Below the pieces are notes generated by a model. The model ran no database searches and was not told the origin of the DNA. It was given only the letters and a program-made list of their open reading frames with translations. From the NCBI GenBank assembly GCA_965262565.1, contig CBDHFQ010000041.1:62001-126000 (forward strand): DNA of 64,000 nt, read 5' to 3'. The stretch is from CBDHFQ01 sp965262565 (lineage in GTDB: Bacteria > Bacteroidota > Bacteroidia > J057). Numbering within the stretch: position 1 is the first letter of the stretch; every line of letters starts with the position of its first letter. Positions 51,597 through 61,200 of this stretch are shown one piece after another. A program made the position numbers and the translations under genes.

Positions 51597-51628
51597 GGGA
51601 CCCTGTGCCATCAGGGTCCCTTTTATTT
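51597..51628. other. Perfect hairpin between amtB and the porin gene
   Basis: GGGACCCTG / CAGGGTCCC (9-bp stem, 6-base loop, 51597-51620) lies in the 153-base gap. The T run (TTTTATTT) is on the plus side, but both neighbours are on the minus strand. There it has no T tail and could act as an mRNA-stabilising or processing hairpin. Confidence 0.6.
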
Positions 51629-51682
51629 GATAAATAATTGTAAATACGTATTAGTTGAAATTAATGATCTAGAGAGTGAAGG

Positions 51683-52951
51683 TTATTCGTCAAATACGAT
51701 GGTATACCCTCTGATTCCATGTTCATGGCTATCCAAACCGGATAATTCATGTTCCTCGGATACTCTAATACCAAATGCCGATTTAAGGACAAAGAATATT
51801 AGGAAAGCTGATCCAAAGGCTGCTGCACCACATGCCACAACACCAGTTAATTGATAGAGAAACTGCTGCCAACTAGCCATATCACCCATGAGACCTACTG
51901 CTAAAGTCCCAAAGATACCACAAGTTAAGTGTACAGACACTGCTCCGACGCAGTCATCTAGTTTCATCTTATCCAAGGCTACAGCTGATAGTACCACCAG
52001 ACATCCACATATTAACCCAATAACAATAGCTTCAACGAAGTTCATCTGATCAGCACCGGCAGTAATTCCTACCAAACCAGCAAGAATTCCGTTTAACACC
52101 ATTCCTAAATCGAGTCGCTTAAATACAAAGTAAGCCATGATTAAGCCACCTATAGCTCCAGATGCAGCTGCTAAACAAGTAGTTACTAATACTAAAGAAG
52201 TAGCTCCAGGTTCAGCAGAAAGTACAGATCCACCGTTAAATCCAAACCATCCCAACCAAAGTAGAAATACCCCAATAACTGCTAATGGTACACTTGACCC
52301 TGGAAAATCATTTACTTTTCCATTTTCGTATTTCCCTATTCTAGGCCCCAAAAGCATAATTCCTGCTAAAGCACCCCATCCACCTACTGAATGAACCAAG
52401 GTAGAACCGGCGAAATCGTAAAACCCACCTTCATCTCCATTTAAGGTACTCAAAAATCCTCCGCCCCATTGCCAGGAACCGATAATAGGATAACTTAAAC
52501 CGACAAAAAAGAAAGTGAAAATTAAGTAGCTACTGATTTTTATTCTTTCAGCGACTGCTCCCGATACGATGGTTGCTGCAGTAGCAGCAAACATTCCTTG
52601 AAATAGAAAATCTGTCCAGTAAGTATAGCCTCCGTCCGCATAATCTGAACTAAGACCATTTTCAGGTATTTGTAGCCCTATACCAGCAAACCCTAAATAT
52701 CCATTGAATTCTCCCGGATACATTAATGCAAATCCAAATAAAGCATAAGTGATCAACCCTATGGCTGGTGTCAATGTGTTCTTAAAAAGAATATTTACGG
52801 TGTTTTTGGCCTGAGTAAAACCAGCTTCAACGCCAGCAAAACCTAAGTGCATGATAAACACTAAGGCGGTAGCTAGCATCATCCAAACATTATTTACCGT
52901 GAGTAATGTTTCAGTCTGCTGGGAGGCCAGACTAGTAAGTTGTTCTTCCAT
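51683..52951 (-). CDS. amtB: Ammonium transporter AmtB
   Basis: The 422-residue protein has eleven hydrophobic segments of the Amt/Mep/Rh family. The FVGLSYPIIGSWQWGGGFLS segment and the twin-histidine pore are present: the first histidine in GSTLVHSVGGWGALAG and the second in AVSVHLTCGIFGTLAVG. FNGGSVLSAEPGA and VGITAGADQMNFVEAIVIG are also typical. The first part begins after ~15 polar residues, a leader in the family. It conducts ammonium or ammonia across the inner membrane. A palindrome lies in its upstream region and the glutamine synthetase gene is divergent, suggesting shared nitrogen control. No PII (glnK) gene is in the window. Confidence 0.97.
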   Translation of the reverse strand: MEEQLTSLASQQTETLLTVNNVWMMLATALVFIMHLGFAGVEAGFTQAKNTVNILFKNTLTPAIGLITYALFGFALMYPGEFNGYLGFAGIGLQIPENGLSSDYADGGYTYWTDFLFQGMFAATAATIVSGAVAERIKISSYLIFTFFFVGLSYPIIGSWQWGGGFLSTLNGDEGGFYDFAGSTLVHSVGGWGALAGIMLLGPRIGKYENGKVNDFPGSSVPLAVIGVFLLWLGWFGFNGGSVLSAEPGATSLVLVTTCLAAASGAIGGLIMAYFVFKRLDLGMVLNGILAGLVGITAGADQMNFVEAIVIGLICGCLVVLSAVALDKMKLDDCVGAVSVHLTCGIFGTLAVGLMGDMASWQQFLYQLTGVVACGAAAFGSAFLIFFVLKSAFGIRVSEEHELSGLDSHEHGIRGYTIVFDE

Positions 52952-53670
52952 GTCTTGATGGTTTTGATTAATTCAATAAATGAAATGACAATAAAATTCA
53001 AACGCAGCGTACAGGTAATTGAGGAGTAAGCATATGTTATGCTTACGTTGGCAAACAAACGTATTTTAATTTTTTTAAAAAATCAAATAAAAAATAAAAC
53101 AAATGTTATTATTAGTCCAGAATCATTAACAATCGTCTAATGGCTTGGCTGGGATAGTGTTTAAACACTTATTTTTTCTTTATCAGGATAAACCTACACT
53201 TTTTTATGATTTAGTGATCATTCATAAAAATGTTGAATCGAATTAATTTTATTTAATTCTTTGATTACCAATAATGTAAAGGAGTGAGTGAGCTTGAATT
53301 ATTAGTAGGGTAGGGAAGTTTTTATAGCCTCCTAAAATTTCAAGGATTGTAATTTAATAAAGTGGATTTTGTTTATTGCTCGTTGTAACTTGATGTTATA
53401 TTAAGAATGTTTTATTTGTTCATGCCATATATGAAAAAAAAATAATTGGTATGTTAGGAATTGTTAGAAAAAAATCCTTAATATTGATGTAATTAAAAAA
53501 TAACGCTACAGGTAATAAGGATTTGTTCATTATAGTAATAGTAAACTAGATTTTATTTATCAACTTTACACAAAGTAATTATTAATTAGCTAAACTTTCA
53601 TTTGAATAGAGTGAGAGGGATATTGTATTTATACATTATCTAATTGTTCAGGTGTTAAAATTATATGTTT
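52952..53670. other. 719-bp divergent regulatory region between amtB and glutamine synthetase
   Basis: Very AT-rich, with no gene-like frame on either strand. The only clear structure is a 21-bp palindrome close to amtB (listed separately). I found no exact TAnnTTTG near the glutamine synthetase start. Confidence 0.5.
53026..53046. promoter_or_regulatory. Perfect 9+9 bp palindrome upstream of amtB
   Basis: GTAAGCATA-TGT-TATGCTTAC lies 75-95 bases before the amtB start codon. It has no T tail, so it looks like a dimeric-regulator operator and not a terminator. Confidence 0.45.
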
Positions 53671-54684
53671 ATGGCAACTAAGTTAGAGTATATTTGGCTG
53701 GATGGATATTCTCCTGAGGCAAATTTAAGAAGTAAAACGAAGGTTTTGAATGATTTCGGTGGTGATCTTAATGATGTTCCAGAGTGGTCATTTGATGGCA
53801 GTTCCACTGAACAAGCTGAAGGTCATTCTTCTGATTGTCTCTTGAAGCCAGTAAATATTTACAAAGATACAGGGAGAAAAGATGCTTATTTAGTTATGTG
53901 CGAGGTGTTGAATGCGGATGGTACTCCACACAAGTCTAATAGTAGGCATTTGATTGAGGATAATGACGATTACTGGTTCGGATTTGAACAGGAATATACA
54001 TTGATTTTGAATGGTAGGCCTCTTGGATTTCCGTCAAATGGATACCCTGCTCCTCAGGGGATGTATTATTGTTCTGTTGGTACAGGTAACGTTACAGGAA
54101 GAGATATTGTTGAAGAGCATTTAGATATTTGTTTAGATGCTAACATTTCTATTACTGGTGTTAATGCAGAAGTAATGTTAGGGCAATGGGAGTACCAATG
54201 TTTTGGAAAAGGGGCTAAAAACGCTGCAGACGCATTATGGATCAGTAGATATTTGTTGTTCAGAACAGCAGAGAAATTTGGGGTAACCGTTGAATTTGCT
54301 CCAAAACCAGTGAAAGGAGATTGGAATGGTTCAGGACTACATACAAACTTTAGCAATGCTCAAATGAGAGATGTAGGTGGCGAAAAGTATTTTACCGAAT
54401 TACTTGAATCATTCAGGCCTGTTCATAAAGAGCATATTGCAGTTTACGGTTCTGATAATCATGAGAGATTGACAGGATTACACGAAACTCAGCACATAGA
54501 TACATTCAGTTATGGAATAAGTGATAGAGGTGCTTCCATTAGGATTCCTATCAGTACCAAACTAGAGGGATGGAAAGGTTATGTGGAAGATAGGAGACCA
54601 GCTTCAAACGCGGATCCTTACAAAATAGTAGAGAGAATAATTAGAACTATTTCTGAAGGAGCAAAAGCATCTGCAACTGTTTAG
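53671..54684 (+). CDS. Glutamine synthetase, eukaryote-like GSII type
   Basis: This enzyme makes glutamine from glutamate, ammonia and ATP. The 337-residue length is far shorter than bacterial GSI (~470) and matches GSII. Visible motifs are LEYIWLDGYSP at the start, WSFDGSSTEQAEGHSSDCLLKP, DYWFGFEQEYTLI, the NAEVMLGQWEYQ metal site, NGSGLHTNFS, the NHERLTGLHETQH loop and the RGASIRIP arginine site. It follows a 719-base regulatory region divergent from amtB. GSII is not rare in Bacteroidota, but its coupling to AmtB is informative. The start is the ATG at 53671, with 53665 (two codons earlier) as alternative. Confidence 0.93.
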   Translation: MATKLEYIWLDGYSPEANLRSKTKVLNDFGGDLNDVPEWSFDGSSTEQAEGHSSDCLLKPVNIYKDTGRKDAYLVMCEVLNADGTPHKSNSRHLIEDNDDYWFGFEQEYTLILNGRPLGFPSNGYPAPQGMYYCSVGTGNVTGRDIVEEHLDICLDANISITGVNAEVMLGQWEYQCFGKGAKNAADALWISRYLLFRTAEKFGVTVEFAPKPVKGDWNGSGLHTNFSNAQMRDVGGEKYFTELLESFRPVHKEHIAVYGSDNHERLTGLHETQHIDTFSYGISDRGASIRIPISTKLEGWKGYVEDRRPASNADPYKIVERIIRTISEGAKASATV

Positions 54685-54721
54685 TTCACGTTTAGTATAT
54701 TGATAATACCCTAAATTTGAG

Positions 54722-54751
54722 TCGGAAGTGTATAAAGCTTCCGATTTTTAT
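54722..54751 (+). terminator. Intrinsic terminator after glutamine synthetase
   Basis: The stem TCGGAAG / CTTCCGA is followed by TTTTTATTTTT. Confidence 0.82.
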
Positions 54752-54753
54752 TT

Positions 54754-55737
54754 TTAGGTAGTAACTGCTTTGATCTGAAATTCCAATGTTCTTACCATTT
54801 CTACCACCTTTGCCGGACATTCCCAGACTAACATATGCCCTGTGCCTTTTTCAGCCCATTTGAACTGCATGTTAGAGATGTGATTCGCAACATGAATAGT
54901 TTCATTGTAAGAATCGATTCGATCCTCTGTACCGTAAAGAAGGGCAAAAGGTGTATGAATATCCTTTAATCTATCATAATATTCTTTTACTTCCTGGCTA
55001 TTCATAATAGGTATTAGCCGTTCCAATGGCCTGGCACTAAAAATATCCAGAAACGCTCGTATGTAATCTTTATGAGGAATGCCACCAAAATAGGCTGCTG
55101 CAAAAAACCAACTATATAACCTGGTATGTAAAAGTCTGTTAATCATTCCAGCCTGTATAAGCTTTTTGAACACCTTATTATTTGTAAAGCCGGCAGTTAA
55201 ATTGCCTGTAAAGCCTGCTAGCGAAATGACCCCTTTAATGTGTTTTGCAGCGGTTATTGGATAGTCTAATAACAGGCGAATACTCAAAAAAGCACCATAA
55301 GAATGGCCGACTAAAATAGCATCCTTTACATCGAAATAAGTTAATACATCTTTCAAATCATTTGTCATTTGTCCGGAACCTATCCCCATGGATCCGATGG
55401 TTGATTCACCATGACCTCTCTGATCAAAAGTAATTACTCTGTATCCTGCAGTTGATAGAAATCTCCACATGAGATTCATGGTAATCATAGATACTCCTTT
55501 GTCGTGCATGAGGATTACGGGAGTTCCGGACCCTTTATGCATGGCCCTAAGCATAGTTCCATCAGCAGTTTTAATCCACTCCACCACCCCATCAGGTTCA
55601 GTTTGAAGTACCTTTAAGTCAAAATTACTCAAACTTTCTCTACTCATATATAAGTGGACAAATGCGAAGATATGAGTCATTATTATTAGTAGAATGAAAG
55701 CGCAGAGGATGCCAAGTAACACGTTTAGTACAAGCAT
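54754..55737 (-). CDS. Alpha/beta-hydrolase, membrane-anchored
   Basis: The 327-residue protein has an N-terminal membrane segment (LNVLLGILCAFILLIIMTHIFAFV), then an alpha/beta-hydrolase fold from ~55. The oxyanion segment is VILMHDKGVSMI. VITFDQRGHGEST is the strand-4 motif. The nucleophile serine is in ILVGHSYGAFLSIRLL, the acid in LLYGTEDRIDSY and the histidine in KGTGHMLVWECP. The order is complete, so an active esterase, lipase or peptidase is likely, tethered to the inner membrane. The substrate is unknown. Converges on glutamine synthetase, whose terminator abuts its stop. Confidence 0.88.
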   Translation of the reverse strand: MLVLNVLLGILCAFILLIIMTHIFAFVHLYMSRESLSNFDLKVLQTEPDGVVEWIKTADGTMLRAMHKGSGTPVILMHDKGVSMITMNLMWRFLSTAGYRVITFDQRGHGESTIGSMGIGSGQMTNDLKDVLTYFDVKDAILVGHSYGAFLSIRLLLDYPITAAKHIKGVISLAGFTGNLTAGFTNNKVFKKLIQAGMINRLLHTRLYSWFFAAAYFGGIPHKDYIRAFLDIFSARPLERLIPIMNSQEVKEYYDRLKDIHTPFALLYGTEDRIDSYNETIHVANHISNMQFKWAEKGTGHMLVWECPAKVVEMVRTLEFQIKAVTT

Positions 55738-56146
55738 GAAAATCCTAATTGAATATCCCTAATGTGTAAATTAACTGTGAATTTTCTTCAAAGGTTACGG
55801 CATTTTCCGAAAATTAGCACCTTTGTAATAAATGATGAAGGATTCAATTAATTTTTGAGTTCATATAATTACTATATGTTGCTTTGCAGCAGACCATTTA
55901 TTCCTTATTAAAAAGACTTATGAGGGACTAAAACTTCATACAGAAATGCTTTCTTTATTTTAGAGATCTTACTGATAATTACCTCTTTCTATTTATTTAA
56001 AATTCTATATAAAATTTATTTTCAAGAATTTTTAATGTGTAAATAAATAATCATATTTTACCGTAAAGTTGAAGATCCTTTAGATTTCGTACACTTTTAA
56101 ATTGTGAAAGAGTATCATTGAATTAACCCTTCAAACGAATTCAAAC
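55738..56146. other. 409-bp intergenic region between divergent genes
   Basis: AT-rich with no gene-like frame above 30 codons. No clear hairpin. GCACCTTTG at 55818-55826 resembles a -7 box only weakly. Confidence 0.4.
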
Positions 56147-59100
56147 ATGGTGCCTTATAAAAATATAAGCACATTGATTCCAGTTTTGACATATAAAGCT
56201 CTGTTTACAGTGGTGTTGATCATGTGGCATCTCCCTGTAAGTGGTCAGCTTTTTATTGATACAACTGAATCTCCTGAATTAATGCTACAAAGGCTATTCG
56301 GAAATGGAGTGTCAATATCGAATCTAAAGACTCAATGTGATATAGGATCTATTGCGGCTTTTACAGCAGATGATCCCCATTTTGAGCTTAAGGAAGGAGT
56401 GATGTTGAGTACGGGCCAGGCGATAAATGCAGCCGGAGCTTCTAATCAGTTTTTATCCCACCGTAATGAGCGCCAAGGGTTTGACCTACTTACCAGATTG
56501 GTCCCCCCTCATAAAACCTATGACGCATGTGTATTTGAATTCGACATTGTTCCTGTTTGTAATAATATCTCAGTGCGATATGTGTTTGCTTCAGAAGAAT
56601 ATCTGGAATACGTAGGAACAAATTTTAATGATGTATTCGCTTTTTTTATATCTGGGCCTGGGATAACAGGAGATATAGGGTTAGAAAATAATAAAAACAT
56701 TGCTCTGGTGCCTGGATTACCAATTCCTGTAACGATCAATAATATAAATCCCGACTTTAATCCAGAATTGTTCTTTTTGAATAATATAGGAAATTATATT
56801 GCCTATGATGGTTATACAGTTCCTTTAGAGGCAAGAGTTGATGTGATTCCCTGCGAAACGTATCACATGATTATTGCCATCACAGATGTTGCTGACATGG
56901 GATTTGATTCGGCTGTTTTTTTGGAGTCAGGAGGAATCAGATGTACTACACCTACACTAGATGTGCAGGTAAATGGTAATTCAGACCAACTGCCAGATGC
57001 TATAGTTGAGAATTGCAGTGATGGCGAAATCATATTTTCCCTGGAAGAGCCCCTTGATACTTTGGCTACTTTTACGATCGATGTGCAAGGTACAGCTACT
57101 CCGGGAGAAGATTACGTTCCTCTTCCTGATCGTATTGTATTTCCTGCAGGTGAAACGGAAGTAAAGATCCCTGTTCAATTGCTAGCTGACGAAGAGGTAG
57201 AAGAAGTAGAGGAGATTGTAATTGCCTATCAAGCTACCAACCTGTGTTCCTCCAACACCACTTCCAATTCTGCAACATTGCCTATCTATGATTCATTCCA
57301 AACACCTCGATTGCCTGATATTTCTTTGTGTCCGGGAGACTCGGTCCAATTATCTATTCCTTCTATGAAGGGATTTTCTTATACATGGTTAACTACTGAA
57401 GGAATCAGCAATCCCCATATTTCCAGTCCAATATTGTCTATCCCTATTTCTTATGATAAGGAGGATACGCTTTTATATTTGTTGGAATCCACTCCTGAAT
57501 ATGGCGTCTGTAGTCAATTGGATACGATGAAGGTGATCGTTTTTCCCTCCTTACTACCTGATTTTGGTTGGGATACTACTGGTTTATGTCCTAATCAGCC
57601 TATACATTTTCGGAATAAATCTTCATTTAATGATGAATATAAATGGAATTGGGAGTATGGGGATCAACAATCTTCTAATAAAATCGAGTCAATGCATACT
57701 TACGCTGAGGCTGGAAGGTATGAGGTAGCACTCACTTCATATTCTCTTAATGGATGTATGCAAACTTTATCCAAAACCATCGAAATCCAATCTCTCCCCG
57801 ATCCTTATTTTGACATTCCCATTTATTGTGAAGGAGAAACAGCTTTATTGACCGGACTGGGAAATCCTTCTATTACAGGATGGAAATGGATCATTGGTGG
57901 AAAAGATACGTTAGGGGGAAAGTCAATTTCATTGCAAAATGAACTACCTGCAACCATTGAGGTAGAATTAGAAGCAACCTCTGATGCTGGATGTAAAAAT
58001 GTATATTCTGATAATCTTACCTTCTTTTCCAAACCTAAATTTGAGTTTCAAGCAGATATCGTGTGTGAAGGGAGTCCCACAAATTTTTCTATCATTTCTT
58101 TAGATAGTAGTAAGGTGGTTCATTCATGGTATATTAATGGGAGTTACTTTTCTTCCTCTCCAAATGTTTCATATGAGTTTTCTCAGGCAGGAATTCATAC
58201 AGCTCAACTTATCTCCGAAAACGAATATTGTATAGACACTACGATAAAAAATGTTGAGGTTTATGCTAAACCTCAACCTGACTTTTCATTCGGCCCTTCC
58301 TGCCAGTTCGATACTATGGAGTTTGTAAATTTAACTCCTGATCATTTTTCAGGATTAATTTCCAAAGTAAATTGGGACTTTGGAGATGGAACAAGTTCTG
58401 AAGAATGGCATCCGCGGCATATATATTCTGAGGCAGATTTATTAAGCGTTCAGCTGTCAGTTAAAGCGGAGAATGGCTGCTTAGATAGTGTTACTAAAGA
58501 AATTACTATTCACCCTAAACCAGATGTTAATCTTCAGCTTGAATCAGTTTGTGCTGGTGAGGAAAGCATGTTAAGCTTTACTCTTTCAGATAGCTCATCA
58601 TTTACAGGCAGCAACTGGGTGTGGGAATGGCAAGTTGGAACAGAAAAACTACCTCTATCTCAAAATCCTATTTCTTATACTTTTGATGAAGGAGGGAAAT
58701 ATTCTGTCTCATTATTATTAAGCACGGATGATGGATGTACACATGTAATGAAAGAAGATATAGCAATTATTCATCATCCTGAAGGGCCATATATAACTGG
58801 TGATACGGTGTGCGAAGGAGAAACAGCATTATTATTTGCTGAGCCTTTGGGATACATCCAGCCTGTAACGATAAATTGGTATGAAACTGCATCTGACTCA
58901 ATATCATTCTGGGAGGGAGTAAGTTTAGAAACCGCACCCTTATTTGAACAACAGCAATTTTATGTGGAACTAATTTCACCGGAGGGTTGTAAAAGTAAAA
59001 GAGAAGAAATCATCGCAGGTGTAGCTCCATCACATTCTCCAAGCATCTTTGTTAAGGATACTATTGTTTCTTTACCCATTGCTATAGTTAATCCGTTCAT

Positions 59101-59554
59101 TCGAGGAGTAGATGGAATTAAGGAAGTAAGTTGGACTTTTGGAGAAGGGGGAAGGTCAACATATAAGGAGCCAGCTTATCAATACCAATTTCAAGGGACT
59201 TATACTATTAAAGCTGAAGGAGAGGATTTATATGGTTGCGATTTCGAGTTATCAAAGTCTTTAGAAGTCATTAAACCATTACGATTATTTATTCCTACTG
59301 CTTTTTCTCCAAATGGAGATGGAAATAATGAGGAGTTTTTTGTCAAGCATAAATTACTGAGTCAGTTTTTAATCAGCATATATGATAGGTGGGGTAAAAG
59401 GGTATTTTCTTCCAATAATCCAGATTTTAAGTGGGATGGGAAGGATGAAACAGGACAGGTTTTACCTGCTGGTGTATATACTTTTTCAATTTCGGCTGTG
59501 GATGTAGAGGGATTACTGGTAAAGGAGGTTGGAAATATTACTTTACTGCGATAA
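56147..59554 (+). CDS. Giant T9SS-exported protein: choice-of-anchor L, Calx-beta, PKD repeats, gliding-type C-terminal domain
   Basis: The 1135-residue protein has a signal peptide (LFTVVLIMWHLPVSGQ). A choice-of-anchor-L-type domain follows (LMLQRLFGNGVSISNLKTQC, GVMLSTGQA, VCNNISVRYVFASEEYLEYVG). Next is a Calx-beta-like repeat near 285-365 (GTATPGEDYVPLPDRIVFPAGETEVKIPV). At least four PKD-type repeats follow (WEYGDQQSSNKIESMHTYAEAGRYEV, WDFGDGTSSEEWHPRHIYSEA and others). The C-terminal type B sorting/gliding-motility-associated domain closes it (LFIPTAFSPNGDGNNEEF, SIYDRWGKRVFSS, WDGKDETGQVLPAGVYTFSI). It is very likely a surface adhesin or matrix protein exported by T9SS. Ends with no clear terminator. 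Confidence 0.92.
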   Translation: MVPYKNISTLIPVLTYKALFTVVLIMWHLPVSGQLFIDTTESPELMLQRLFGNGVSISNLKTQCDIGSIAAFTADDPHFELKEGVMLSTGQAINAAGASNQFLSHRNERQGFDLLTRLVPPHKTYDACVFEFDIVPVCNNISVRYVFASEEYLEYVGTNFNDVFAFFISGPGITGDIGLENNKNIALVPGLPIPVTINNINPDFNPELFFLNNIGNYIAYDGYTVPLEARVDVIPCETYHMIIAITDVADMGFDSAVFLESGGIRCTTPTLDVQVNGNSDQLPDAIVENCSDGEIIFSLEEPLDTLATFTIDVQGTATPGEDYVPLPDRIVFPAGETEVKIPVQLLADEEVEEVEEIVIAYQATNLCSSNTTSNSATLPIYDSFQTPRLPDISLCPGDSVQLSIPSMKGFSYTWLTTEGISNPHISSPILSIPISYDKEDTLLYLLESTPEYGVCSQLDTMKVIVFPSLLPDFGWDTTGLCPNQPIHFRNKSSFNDEYKWNWEYGDQQSSNKIESMHTYAEAGRYEVALTSYSLNGCMQTLSKTIEIQSLPDPYFDIPIYCEGETALLTGLGNPSITGWKWIIGGKDTLGGKSISLQNELPATIEVELEATSDAGCKNVYSDNLTFFSKPKFEFQADIVCEGSPTNFSIISLDSSKVVHSWYINGSYFSSSPNVSYEFSQAGIHTAQLISENEYCIDTTIKNVEVYAKPQPDFSFGPSCQFDTMEFVNLTPDHFSGLISKVNWDFGDGTSSEEWHPRHIYSEADLLSVQLSVKAENGCLDSVTKEITIHPKPDVNLQLESVCAGEESMLSFTLSDSSSFTGSNWVWEWQVGTEKLPLSQNPISYTFDEGGKYSVSLLLSTDDGCTHVMKEDIAIIHHPEGPYITGDTVCEGETALLFAEPLGYIQPVTINWYETASDSISFWEGVSLETAPLFEQQQFYVELISPEGCKSKREEIIAGVAPSHSPSIFVKDTIVSLPIAIVNPFIRGVDGIKEVSWTFGEGGRSTYKEPAYQYQFQGTYTIKAEGEDLYGCDFELSKSLEVIKPLRLFIPTAFSPNGDGNNEEFFVKHKLLSQFLISIYDRWGKRVFSSNNPDFKWDGKDETGQVLPAGVYTFSISAVDVEGLLVKEVGNITLLR

Positions 59555-59634
59555 TCAAGGCACTGGCTCTCGAGTTCACTCCCTAGGTAGAATATATCTA
59601 CATTATAGATTCGTACAACCAGGAATAAATTAGC

Positions 59635-59877
59635 CTAGTTATTAATAGCAACTACTTTTACAATCTCTGGGACTGTTTTTTTAACCACCTGCTCTATTCC
59701 TAGTTTCATCGTAGTATTACTCATGCTACACGATTCGCAATTTCCTAATAATTCTACTTCCAGCACCATGTCTTCTCTCACATCGTGGATGCGAATATCA
59801 CCACCGTCTGAGCGTAAATAGTCCCTTATAGAATTTAGGGCTATATCTATGCGCTGGATTAATTCATTTTTAGCCAT
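59635..59877 (-). CDS. NifU C-terminal-domain protein (Fe-S cluster scaffold/carrier)
   Basis: The 80-residue protein is a stand-alone NifU-like C-terminal domain: RIDIALNSIRDYLRSDGGDIRIHDV, then the C-E-S-C motif in LLGNCESCSMSNTTMKLGIE, and VPEIVKVVAINN. Such proteins bind and carry Fe-S clusters. The ATG at 59877 (MAKNELIQ) is preferred over 59889. It lies 62 bases downstream of the Mrp gene end on the same strand, and Mrp is also an Fe-S carrier, so the two probably form a cluster-assembly pair. Confidence 0.9.
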   Translation of the reverse strand: MAKNELIQRIDIALNSIRDYLRSDGGDIRIHDVREDMVLEVELLGNCESCSMSNTTMKLGIEQVVKKTVPEIVKVVAINN

Positions 59878-59951
59878 AGAAGGTATCATATATCAAAGAT
59901 ATAAAATACTTACAAACTGTTTAGATTTAGTTGATAGAAATTATGTGTCGT

Positions 59952-61076
59952 TCATCCTCCTTGGATCATCTGGACAGGAGCAGTCGGAGGTGCCTGAGCA
60001 TTTCTGATTGCAATTTGTTGAGCCGTTATTTTTGCTAGTTCAGAAAAGGTATGGCCTATTAAATGCTGTCTAAGAGCTACAAGTTCTCCCATATCACTTT
60101 GATCTGTCAACTGTTCTCCTAATGGTATTTGACCTATAAGAGGCGCTTCGAGGGAATCAGCCAGCAGTTGGCCACCTCCTTTGCCAAATAGATAATATTG
60201 CTTTTCTGGGGCATCTTCAGGACTGAAGTAAGCCATATTTTCGATGATTCCCAGAATAGGAACGTTGATTTGTGAATTTCTGAACATCTCTGCTCCCTTT
60301 CTGCTATCTGCCAGGGCTAATCTTTGTGGGGTAGTAACCACTAGCGCTCCCGTTACTGGAATAGCTTGAACGAGTGTTAGATGTATATCACCTGTCCCTG
60401 GAGGAAGGTCGACTAACATATAATCAATTTCTTCCCAGTGGGTATCAAAGATGATTTGTTTTAGCGCTTTAGAGGCCATGGGGCCTCTCCATACTACAGC
60501 TTGATCAGAGGGAACTAACCAGCCTATAGACATTAATTTTACTCCATGTTTTTCAAATGGAATTAAAAGATCTCTCCCCTCCACTTTTTTGAGTTTGGGC
60601 TTCTGATTATCCAGTCCGAATAGGATGGGAATACTTGGGCCATAAATATCTGCATCTACCAAAGCTACTTTTGCTCCAGTTTGCGCAATAGCTACAGCAA
60701 GATTTGCTGCTACCGTAGATTTACCTACCCCCCCTTTACCAGAAGAAATGGCTATTATATTTTTTACGGAAGTAAGAACCCTGTTATTTAAGTCTCTTGT
60801 TACTTCTGCATCCATCTTAATATCAATGTCTGCTTCCTGATCTACCATAAGTTTAATGGCATTGATGCAAGCATTTTTTATAGCTTCTTTCATCGGGCAA
60901 GCAGGTGTAGTGAGCATGACTGTGAACGAAACTTTTTTCCCCTGTATAGATAAATCTCGAATCATTCCCAGCGTAACCAGGTCTTTTTTTAAGTCCGGAT
61001 CATCTACATGTCCAAGAGCTGTAAGCACTTTTTCTTTAGTGATACTATTAGATGATCTATTTTTTTTGAATAACAT
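59952..61076 (-). CDS. Mrp/NBP35-family P-loop ATPase, Fe-S cluster carrier
   Basis: The 374-residue protein has an N-terminal MIP18/DUF59 domain (~5-90, VLTALGHVDDPDLKKDLVTLGMIRDL, TTPACPMKEAIKNAC). A P-loop ATPase domain follows with ISSGKGGVGKSTVAANLAVA, DADIYGPSIPILFG, VWRGPMASKALKQ and DYMLVDLPPGTGD. The CxxC near the C-terminus seen in some members is not obvious. Family proteins assemble or carry 4Fe-4S clusters. The start is the ATG at 61076; the frame open to 61103 adds nine basic residues. It is followed on the same strand by the NifU-like gene. Confidence 0.92.
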   Translation of the reverse strand: MLFKKNRSSNSITKEKVLTALGHVDDPDLKKDLVTLGMIRDLSIQGKKVSFTVMLTTPACPMKEAIKNACINAIKLMVDQEADIDIKMDAEVTRDLNNRVLTSVKNIIAISSGKGGVGKSTVAANLAVAIAQTGAKVALVDADIYGPSIPILFGLDNQKPKLKKVEGRDLLIPFEKHGVKLMSIGWLVPSDQAVVWRGPMASKALKQIIFDTHWEEIDYMLVDLPPGTGDIHLTLVQAIPVTGALVVTTPQRLALADSRKGAEMFRNSQINVPILGIIENMAYFSPEDAPEKQYYLFGKGGGQLLADSLEAPLIGQIPLGEQLTDQSDMGELVALRQHLIGHTFSELAKITAQQIAIRNAQAPPTAPVQMIQGG

Positions 61077-61130
61077 ACGGTCTATTTTACGAGATGAACG
61101 CATTAATTTAGATAAAGTTTATATAAAAGA

Positions 61131-61167
61131 TGTTCTGCAAAATCTCGGATTTCGCAGAACATTTTTT
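61131..61167 (-). terminator. Hairpin after the collagen-like lipoprotein gene (bidirectional)
   Basis: TGTTCTGC / GCAGAACA with an inner AAATC / GATTT extension is a near-perfect hairpin (61131-61161) 40 bases after the end of the minus-strand gene. The minus side continues TCTTTTATA; the plus side has TTTTTT. Confidence 0.65.
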
Positions 61168-61200
61168 AACACTTTATCCATTAAAAGGGAAGGCAATTAT

